Source: Thaumasiovibrio occultus (GTDB lineage Bacteria > Pseudomonadota > Gammaproteobacteria > Enterobacterales > Vibrionaceae). Taken from it: DNA of 64,000 nucleotides. Location of the stretch: positions 1,288,995 through 1,352,994 of the forward strand of contig AP023053.1 in NCBI GenBank assembly GCA_019703815.1, given 5' to 3'. Shown piece after piece: positions 57,766-64,000 of this stretch (position 1 is its first letter; every line of letters starts with the position of its first letter). The notes under the pieces are model-generated. The model was given only the letters and a program-made list of their open reading frames with translations. It was not told the DNA's origin and ran no database searches. A program made the translations under genes and the position numbers.

Positions 57766-59337
57766 TTACTCTAGGGTTTCTAGTGCTGCGTCGTAACGGT
57801 CAAACAAGGCTTTCGTATCTTCATCAACCGATGTCATCTTGCTGACTGCAATCACACCTACGGTTGCCACAATAAAGCCAGGGACGATTGAGTACAGTTT
57901 CAGCGCACTTGCCATGGCGCTCGCCATTGGGAACAGCGCTTTCACCACCGCAGATTGCTCAGCCAGCATCGCCGGATCGATAGCGGCAATTTTCGCTAGC
58001 AATTCCCAACCAACCACCACTACGCCACCGACGATAATACCGGTGATCGCGCCCGCTTTGGTCATGTTACGCCAGAACAGGCTCAACAAAATCACTGGGC
58101 CGAATGCCGCACCAAAACCTGCCCATGCATAAGACACCAAGCCCAATACGGTGCTGTTTTCATCGAATGCGATCAGCAGTGCCAATACCGAAATCAATAC
58201 CACGCCCAAGCGCCCCACCAGCATCACTTCGCCAGTTGGTGCATTAGGACGGATCACAGTTTTGTAGAGATCTTCAGCCAGCGCAGAAGACGATACCAAT
58301 AGCTGAGAATCGGCAGTACTCATGATCGCCGCCAGAATTGCTGCCATCAAGATACCGGCAATCACAGGGTGGAATACGGTGCTGACCAAGGTCATGAAGA
58401 TACGCTCTGAGTCATCAACCGTAATGCCGGCTTCACGCACATACAGCATGCCCACTAAGCCAACAAGGATCGCGCCGCCCATCGAAATTGCCGACCAACC
58501 CGTTGCGATACGGCGTGCAGTCGTCAGCTCGCGGTTAGTACGCGACGCCTTAAAGCGCGCCAAAATGTGCGGTTGACCAAAGTAACCCAAGCCCCATGCC
58601 ATCAGCGACACAATCGTCACCGCAGACAGGGTTTGTCCGGTGTTGCTGGTAAACATGTTGGTCAGCTCAGGGTTAACGGCATTGAGATCGGCATGCACAT
58701 CGGTAAAACCGCCTTCCATCACCCAAATTGGCACGAACATGAGCGCCGCCGCCATCAGTAGGCCTTGCACTAGATCCGTCCACGCCACCGCAAGGAAACC
58801 ACCAAACAAGGTGTACGACACCACACACACGGTACCAATCACTACCGCCGTTTTGTATTCAAAGCCAAACGCTTCGTTAAACAACTTACCGCCTGCGACC
58901 AAGCCAGAGCTGGTGTAGAACAAGAAGAACAGCAAAATGAACAACGCTGAAACGATTTGTAGCATGCGGCCTTTATCGTTGAATCGACGCGCCAAATACT
59001 CAGGCACAGTGATCGCATCATCAGCAACAATACTGTAAGTACGTAAACGCTTAGCAGTAACCAACCAGTTACCCCAAGTACCTAGCAGCAGACCACCCGC
59101 TAACCAGAAAGACTCATACCCCGAAGTAAACGCAAAGCCGGGTAGACCTAATAGTAACCAGCCAGACATGTCTGACGCACCCGCTGACAACGCTGCGGGC
59201 CAGGGGCCTAAGCTACGGCCCCCCAAGAAGTAGTCATTACTATTGGCGGTTTGTTTGTAGGCAAGCACCCCAATACCCAACATCAGGGCCGAATAGACCA
59301 AAAACGTGGCCATAAGCCCGAAATTTGAATCAATCAT
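57766..59337 (-). CDS. putP: Sodium/proline symporter
   Basis: A 523-aa inner-membrane sodium:solute symporter. YFLGGRSLGPWPAALSAGASDMSGWLLLGLPG is diagnostic for PutP, and the usual 13 helices can be followed. AAAGGAAAC lies just before the ATG. It is the last gene of the putA-companion-putP series, 15 bp after the companion. Its shared terminator with sstT is interrupted by the IS4-like element 37 bp downstream. Confidence 0.96.
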   Translation of the reverse strand: MIDSNFGLMATFLVYSALMLGIGVLAYKQTANSNDYFLGGRSLGPWPAALSAGASDMSGWLLLGLPGFAFTSGYESFWLAGGLLLGTWGNWLVTAKRLRTYSIVADDAITVPEYLARRFNDKGRMLQIVSALFILLFFLFYTSSGLVAGGKLFNEAFGFEYKTAVVIGTVCVVSYTLFGGFLAVAWTDLVQGLLMAAALMFVPIWVMEGGFTDVHADLNAVNPELTNMFTSNTGQTLSAVTIVSLMAWGLGYFGQPHILARFKASRTNRELTTARRIATGWSAISMGGAILVGLVGMLYVREAGITVDDSERIFMTLVSTVFHPVIAGILMAAILAAIMSTADSQLLVSSSALAEDLYKTVIRPNAPTGEVMLVGRLGVVLISVLALLIAFDENSTVLGLVSYAWAGFGAAFGPVILLSLFWRNMTKAGAITGIIVGGVVVVGWELLAKIAAIDPAMLAEQSAVVKALFPMASAMASALKLYSIVPGFIVATVGVIAVSKMTSVDEDTKALFDRYDAALETLE

Positions 59338-59352
59338 AAGTTTCCTTTGTTG

Positions 59353-59979
59353 TTATCCTTCATTGTTCCTCGACAGCAAGGCAGTGTTTCCGCCTATCGC
59401 CGTCAAATTAATCGTTTGTGTTCGCTCGTGTACCCAATGATCGGCGAGTAGCGGATCACAGGCAGCAGCAATATCCTTATTCACATCAAAATGCAGTAAC
59501 GGCACGATCGCCGCACTGCTATTCACTACCTGCTCTCGCCAGTGGTGTAAGCGCGTTTGATCGCCAAGACACACCACTGCCGACAACGGATAGTGTTGGG
59601 CTGCATACAGCACCCCGTCAGGCAAATGCTGACTTAACTGCCGCATTTGCATCTGAAATTGTGGGCTAGACTGACTATCCCAGCTTAGCGTATTCCCCGC
59701 GACTAACAGCCGCGCACTGATCACTAACGCCAAGCGCTCGCCGCCCAAGGCGCAATCGAGATGCCAATGTCCAAACGGCACTAAACGCCAGCTATTGGCT
59801 TCTCCCGTTGGGCTAGCCAGTGTCACCGGCTGCGACATGGCAGCAAGATTGTGCGCAATATCGTCATCCAACACCGCACGCCAAGGCGCGATGATTTCAC
59901 ACTGTAATAGCTGCGCCGCCCGTTGGGAGGGCGTCATCTCATGCCACGGCGTTATCGACGACGAGGGGGTGAAAGTCAT
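59353..59979 (-). CDS. Detached C-terminal domain of PutA
   Basis: A 208-aa protein. The end, VHERTQTINLTAIGGNTALL, matches the C-terminal end of trifunctional PutA as I remember it (TERSLTVNTAAAGGNA...). The preceding part (LALVISARLLVAGNTLSW, AVVCLGDQTRLHHWREQV) fits the aldehyde-dehydrogenase-like C-terminal domain that covers the channel in long PutA proteins. ATG at 59979 overlaps the putA stop by ATGA, so translation is coupled. In E. coli this domain is fused to PutA; here it is a separate chain, an arrangement I believe is shared by other Vibrionaceae. Probably stabilises the PutA active sites. Confidence 0.75.
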   Translation of the reverse strand: MTFTPSSSITPWHEMTPSQRAAQLLQCEIIAPWRAVLDDDIAHNLAAMSQPVTLASPTGEANSWRLVPFGHWHLDCALGGERLALVISARLLVAGNTLSWDSQSSPQFQMQMRQLSQHLPDGVLYAAQHYPLSAVVCLGDQTRLHHWREQVVNSSAAIVPLLHFDVNKDIAAACDPLLADHWVHERTQTINLTAIGGNTALLSRNNEG

Positions 59980-62900
59980 ACCGTCACCCTCCTCATCTGC
60001 TGAAAACGACGCAAATAGTGCGGCCCGCCCGCTTTGGGGCCTGTACCAGAAAGGCCAAGGCCACCAAAAGGTTGCACGCCCACCACCGCGCCGACTTGAT
60101 CGCGATTGATATAGCAATTTCCAACGTGAACTTGCTCAGCAATGGCTAACGCGCTGTGGGTATTTCGACTATGAATACCCAGCGTTAAACCGTAGCCTTT
60201 AGCATTCAACTGCGCGATCACCTGAGGCAAATTATCCCGCGAGTAACCGGCAATATGCAGCACAGGACCAAAGTGTTCAGCGGTCAGATCAGCGATATCG
60301 TTTACCCCGACCAGCGAGGGGGGTATAAAATACCCGTTTGACTGATACTCTGGAAGCAAAGATTGACAACAAATCCACTCTTTTTGCGTTTCAAGGTAGT
60401 CTCTAAGCCGTTGGTAGGCGGCAAAATCGATCACCGGGCCAACATCTGTTACAAGCTGTAACGGCGAGCCAACATTTAGCACTTTCATCGCCCCGATCAG
60501 CATCGTTTTCACCGCCGGTAAGATCTCGTCTTGCACCAAGAGTAGACGCAATGCGCTACAACGCTGCCCCGCCGAGGCGAACGCCGAGCGGATCACATCT
60601 TTCACCACTTGCTCGACTAGCGCGGTGCTATCGACCACCATGGCATTAATCCCGCCAGTTTCGGCAATAAATAGCGGGCTGTCAGTGCGCAGGGCTAATT
60701 GACGTTGGATCTGTTTCGCACTCGCCGTCGACCCGGTAAACACTACCCCACTTATTCGCTCATCAAGTAAGTGCTTACCAACCACACTCGCATCACCCAA
60801 CACCAATTGCAATGCATAGGTCGGTAATCCAGCATCAAACCATAATTGAACACAGCGATGCGCCACCAAACAGGTTTGCGGCGCAGGCTTGGCGATCACC
60901 GTATTCCCGCTGACTAACGCTGCCACGATTTGGCCAACGAAAATCGCCAATGGAAAGTTCCACGGGCTAATACAGCAAATGACGCCGCGCGGCCGAAAGT
61001 GATACTGATAGTCGCCCATAGCCATCGACGACGATTGACCACGCAGTTGCGCCGAGTAGTAATAGCAAAAGTCTGCTGCCTCGCGGATTTCATCAATCGC
61101 ATCTTGCAGGGTTTTCCCTACCTCCAGTTGGCACAAGGCAATCAACTCGGCGCGATGCGCTTCAATGCTCGCACCGAGCTTTTCTATCTGCTCACAACGC
61201 GCGGCAACGGGGATCTGCGACCATTGCGCCAAACCCGCTTTGGCCGCAATGATCGCCGCCGCGAAATCATCGCACGTATTATAGGCAACCGAGCCAATCA
61301 CCCGTTCGGTATCAAACGGTGCGACAGACACCATTGATTTTCCCGCCAGTGCGCAGCCATTAATCAAACCGGTTGCCTGAGCGTCGCTGCCTTTAGTCAA
61401 TGGTGCCAGTTGCGTAAGTAATTGCTCACGTTCAACTTGCCATTGCAGATTGATCCCCGCGCTATTGCGCCGAGCTGGTGCGTAGATCTCACTCGGTAAG
61501 CGAAGCGACGCCGCCTCATGCGGTTTTTCTCGCTCAGGTGATGGAGCCGCCTTACGAGCCTCCTGCTCGCGATACACCGCCACCGGATCGCGACACAGTT
61601 TGTCGATGGAATAACTCGGATCAGCCATACAATGGACAAACGAGCTATTAGCGCCATTTTCTAGCAGTCGCCGCACTAAATACGGTAACAACTGTTCATT
61701 ACTGCCCACCGGCGCATAAATACGTAACGGAAAATGCTGTCGCGCATTGACGCTGTGATAAAGCTCGGCACCCATGCCATGTAAACGTTGAAATTCAAAC
61801 TTCGCGCCGTGACCCGCCATTACTTCAATGGCGGACACCGTGTGCGCATTGTGAGTGGCAAATTGCGCAGACAAACGTTGCTGAATGTCGGGGGTTAATA
61901 AAAAGCGCGCGCAGGCGAGGTAGGCAATGTCTGTCGCCGCCTTGCTGGTATAGACCGGATAATGACTCAGCCCCAGTTGCTGCGCATGTTTGATTTCGCT
62001 GTCCCAATACGCGCCTTTAACTAACCGCACCGGGATCTTTTGCTCATGGCTTAATGCTGCCAGCCACGCTAGCACGAGCAAAGCGCGTTTATCGTAGGCT
62101 TGCACCGCTAAACCTAAACCGCCCCAACCTTGCAGTTGCGGATCGCGATAGAGCTTTTCAAACAGCAATAACGACAACTCAAGACGATCGGCTTCTTCGG
62201 CGTCAATGGTCACCGCCACCCCTTGCTGTTTAGCAAAGCGCAGCAATTGCAACACCGTCGGATACATCTCGTTCATCACACGGACTTGCTGCAACGGCTC
62301 ATAGCGGGGAAACAGCGCCGAGAGTTTTATCGACACCGTCAGCGGATACGCACGATGACGATAACGGCTCACTGCCGCAATCGCATCGCGATAGCGCCGG
62401 AAATAGTCGGCGGCATCTTCGGCGGTTAACGCGGCTTCGCCGAGCATATCAAAAGAGTAACTGCCCCCTTTAGCGATAACAGCCTCTGCTTTATTAAGCG
62501 CCTGCGGCAGACTTTGCCCCAAAATAAACTGTCGTCCCATATGTTGGGTCATGGCGATAAAAAGCGCGCGCAACGCTGGGATCGCAATGCGTTGTTGTAA
62601 GGTGTGCCGCCATGCGCCGGTGCTGATATTGGCTACCCAGTTGGCGCTGGCAAGTGCGCCTGCAACAGCATTGCCCAACACATTAGCACCGAACCCGCGA
62701 TGAGCGCGCCAGCCTAAATAGGTATGCCAATTACCGGCAGCGAGCGTACAAGCAAGAAAGGTATCGCGGGAAGGAGGATCAGGAATGCGCAACAGCGCTT
62801 CCGCCAAACTCATCAGTTGCACGCCCTCCGGCGTATCAAGCGGATATTCGTTGAGTAATCGGTCACTGCTAAGACGTAATTGTGTTTGTTGGCGCATTTG

Positions 62901-63086
62901 GCGGCTCAAGGTTCGAGCTTGATCATTGATCCGTGACGCATCTTGATCATTGTTCCGCGCATAAAGGATCAACTGTTCAACCCACTGCGCCTCCTCATAG
63001 AGCGGCGCGGCGATCAGATCAGACCACAGCGTTTGGGGCGATGCTGACAGCCATTGCATGGCAAAGAGATCCGCTACTGTTTTCAT
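59976..63086 (-). CDS. putA: Bifunctional proline dehydrogenase / L-glutamate gamma-semialdehyde dehydrogenase
   Basis: A 1036-aa enzyme that oxidises proline to glutamate at the inner membrane with FAD and NAD. The proline dehydrogenase domain is about residues 130-440 (TVSIKLSALFPRYEPL, VTIDAEEADRLELSL, VRLVKGAYWDSEIK, FATHNAHTVSAI, YAPVGSNEQLLPYL-RRLLENGAN). The aldehyde dehydrogenase domain is about 520-1030 (ISPWNFPLAIFVGQ, VFTGSTASAKQI, ETGGINAMVV, catalytic Cys843 in SAGQRCSALRLL). There is no N-terminal ribbon-helix-helix, so unlike E. coli PutA it is not its own repressor. ATG at 63086 follows AGGGG by 5 bases. Cotranscribed with the companion and putP. Confidence 0.96.
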   Translation of the reverse strand: MKTVADLFAMQWLSASPQTLWSDLIAAPLYEEAQWVEQLILYARNNDQDASRINDQARTLSRQMRQQTQLRLSSDRLLNEYPLDTPEGVQLMSLAEALLRIPDPPSRDTFLACTLAAGNWHTYLGWRAHRGFGANVLGNAVAGALASANWVANISTGAWRHTLQQRIAIPALRALFIAMTQHMGRQFILGQSLPQALNKAEAVIAKGGSYSFDMLGEAALTAEDAADYFRRYRDAIAAVSRYRHRAYPLTVSIKLSALFPRYEPLQQVRVMNEMYPTVLQLLRFAKQQGVAVTIDAEEADRLELSLLLFEKLYRDPQLQGWGGLGLAVQAYDKRALLVLAWLAALSHEQKIPVRLVKGAYWDSEIKHAQQLGLSHYPVYTSKAATDIAYLACARFLLTPDIQQRLSAQFATHNAHTVSAIEVMAGHGAKFEFQRLHGMGAELYHSVNARQHFPLRIYAPVGSNEQLLPYLVRRLLENGANSSFVHCMADPSYSIDKLCRDPVAVYREQEARKAAPSPEREKPHEAASLRLPSEIYAPARRNSAGINLQWQVEREQLLTQLAPLTKGSDAQATGLINGCALAGKSMVSVAPFDTERVIGSVAYNTCDDFAAAIIAAKAGLAQWSQIPVAARCEQIEKLGASIEAHRAELIALCQLEVGKTLQDAIDEIREAADFCYYYSAQLRGQSSSMAMGDYQYHFRPRGVICCISPWNFPLAIFVGQIVAALVSGNTVIAKPAPQTCLVAHRCVQLWFDAGLPTYALQLVLGDASVVGKHLLDERISGVVFTGSTASAKQIQRQLALRTDSPLFIAETGGINAMVVDSTALVEQVVKDVIRSAFASAGQRCSALRLLLVQDEILPAVKTMLIGAMKVLNVGSPLQLVTDVGPVIDFAAYQRLRDYLETQKEWICCQSLLPEYQSNGYFIPPSLVGVNDIADLTAEHFGPVLHIAGYSRDNLPQVIAQLNAKGYGLTLGIHSRNTHSALAIAEQVHVGNCYINRDQVGAVVGVQPFGGLGLSGTGPKAGGPHYLRRFQQMRRVTV

Positions 63087-63212
63087 CCTCTCCCCTTCGT
63101 CTGCGCTGCGCCAAGTTAATGAAACCAATATAAATACGGCGCATTTCTGGGTCGAAACCTACCTTTAATTATCCGCCTTTTATTACCAAGCAAGGCGGCT
63201 CACTTGGGATCG

Positions 63213-63615
63213 ATGATCAAGGCGGTGTTATCATCACCGCAACATAGCAAGATCGCACTGTCGCCTGCTTTTATCGCATCGCGTTCTATCATCAACACTT
63301 CGCGCGCGCGGTTATCAGCGCCACAGATGATCAAAAACAGGATCAAAGCTGCCTACAACAGCACCGGAAGCATGATCAAGATTACACTTTTTACTGTTAA
63401 TGCGATTTCAACTTGCAAACTGACACCGTCAGCCGCTGCGCGTCCCTCAAGCAACTAGTCTTTATTTTTCATGCCATTAGCTTATGAATAGGCACATTAT
63501 GATTTAAATGGGTACAATGGGATCGTTTATTACCTTGATCATGTTTTCGGCCTTTTGATGATCATGCATCGTGTTAACACTTGATCATGCTTTCGTTCGC
63601 ATTGGCCTTGATCAT
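63213..63615. promoter_or_regulatory. Cluster of seven ATGATCA motifs (iteron-like, Dam-site-rich)
   Basis: Seven 12-mers starting ATGATCA lie in the putA-AEC spacer: plus strand at 63213, 63327, 63372 and 63558; minus strand ending at 63542, 63588 and 63615. Most continue AAG. The stretch 63208-63630 holds 12 GATC sites against about 1.7 expected. This resembles, from memory, the Dam-dependent 12-mer iterons bound by the chromosome-2 initiator RctB in Vibrio. No DnaA box or rctB gene is seen here. Alternatively these are operators of a local regulator. 63087-63212 show nothing else. Confidence 0.45.
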
Positions 63616-63640
63616 CTTTCCAGAAGGATCGTCCTGCCCC

Positions 63641-64000
63641 ATGTTGTTCTTGGCTAATCTCAAACAGGCGCTACTCATCACCTCGCCAATTTTTATCATG
63701 CTGATCCTTGGCGCGTTTTTGCAACGACAGCGAGTACTTACTAACGAGTTCATCGATGTTGGGTCTAATCTGGTGTTCAAACTTACGCTACCCGCAATGC
63801 TTTTCCTCAGTATAGTTAACGTTGACGTAAGAACCGCAGTCAGCCTTGATTTGCTTGGTTTTGCGCTGTCATCGAACCTGATTGTGTGGTTGCTCATCAC
63901 TTTGTTGTGCGCAAAACTGGCCTATCCGTTTGCGATCCGTGGCGTGGTTGTTCAGGGCGCATTTCGCGCCAACACCGCGATCATTGGGGTTGCATTAATG
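63641..64000 (+). CDS. AEC-family (auxin efflux carrier-like) permease, 5' part
   Basis: The frame is open from ATG 63641 to the window end (120 codons) and is cut by the edge. Helices: LLITSPIFIMLILGAFL, LVFKLTLPAMLFLSIV, LLGFALSSNLIVWLLITLL. VVQGAFRANTAIIGVALM is the conserved AEC block (GxFRxNxxxxG) of bacterial malate/auxin-efflux-type carriers. The nearest purine-rich site, AAGGA, is 12 bases before the ATG, which is long. It is divergent from putA across the ATGATCA cluster. Confidence 0.85.
   Translation, partial: MLFLANLKQALLITSPIFIMLILGAFLQRQRVLTNEFIDVGSNLVFKLTLPAMLFLSIVNVDVRTAVSLDLLGFALSSNLIVWLLITLLCAKLAYPFAIRGVVVQGAFRANTAIIGVALM

Noticed and set aside
63204-63458. 84-codon plus-strand frame in the putA-AEC spacer
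   Set aside because: It is produced by the repeated ATGATCA motifs (MIK residues) and has no ribosome site or plausible protein composition.
63181-63640. Replication origin of chromosome 2
   Set aside because: No rctB, parAB or DnaA box is visible; only the iteron-like sites remain, so a control or titration locus is the stronger reading.

Overview
The window reads as a chromosomal segment of a marine or halophilic gammaproteobacterium of the Vibrionaceae. A Salinivibrio-like genome is my best guess, from overall gene style and moderate G+C; this is an inference. The gene set (IutA-type siderophore receptor, chitinase, katG, putA/putP, sstT, fosA, azurin, orphan signalling proteins) is the mix often found on a Vibrionaceae secondary chromosome. 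There is no ribosomal operon, prophage or CRISPR array. RNA genes seen: two tRNA-Ser(UGA).

Layout. 1-6.7 kb: siderophore receptor, a small membrane protein, a 267-bp MITE-like element and a 1193-aa protein I cannot assign. 6.8-23.1 kb: two near-identical tRNA-Ser transcription units in the same orientation, 16,080 bp apart, bracket a second TonB-dependent receptor with a Fur-like site, glutathione-dependent formaldehyde oxidation (frmA, fghA), arylamine N-acetyltransferase plus LysR, azurin, small envelope proteins, an A+T-rich membrane-protein pair with one frameshifted member, a pilin-like protein, a 29-aa peptide that is half lysine, a lipoprotein and a multidomain chitinase. 23.8-29.2 kb: TehA/SLAC1-type transporter, the yfbK-ECF sigma-membrane protein operon and hypotheticals. 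29.4-33.8 kb: FIST-GGDEF signalling pair, then a GlxA-type regulator divergent from a cysteine hydrolase, with nine heptanucleotide repeats abutting the regulator's start codon.

33.9-37.2 kb: a tandem array of four related lipoprotein genes plus two 3' gene remnants, showing a duplicated two-gene unit. 37.6-42.6 kb: katG and a hybrid histidine kinase. 42.7-45.7 kb: a DUF262/DUF1524 (GmrSD-like) gene split by an IS3-family element; removing the element and one 3-bp target duplication restores the frame. 45.7-54.6 kb: mgtE, transglutaminase-like protein, AraC regulator, fosA, small membrane proteins, a 15-bp minisatellite, ackA without pta, a HAD phosphatase and a Sel1-repeat protein. 55.0-64.0 kb: sstT, a close IS4 relative inserted in the shared sstT/putP terminator, putP, a detached PutA C-terminal domain and putA. 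Between putA and a partial AEC-family permease lies a dense cluster of ATGATCA/GATC motifs resembling the methylation-dependent RctB iterons of Vibrionaceae chromosome 2.

The proline genes form a catabolic unit (putA, its C-terminal companion, putP). frmA and fghA catalyse consecutive steps of formaldehyde oxidation. The strongest candidates for something new are the GATC-rich iteron-like cluster, the heptanucleotide tract at the GlxA-type regulator, the lipoprotein array with decayed members and the lysine-rich micropeptide.
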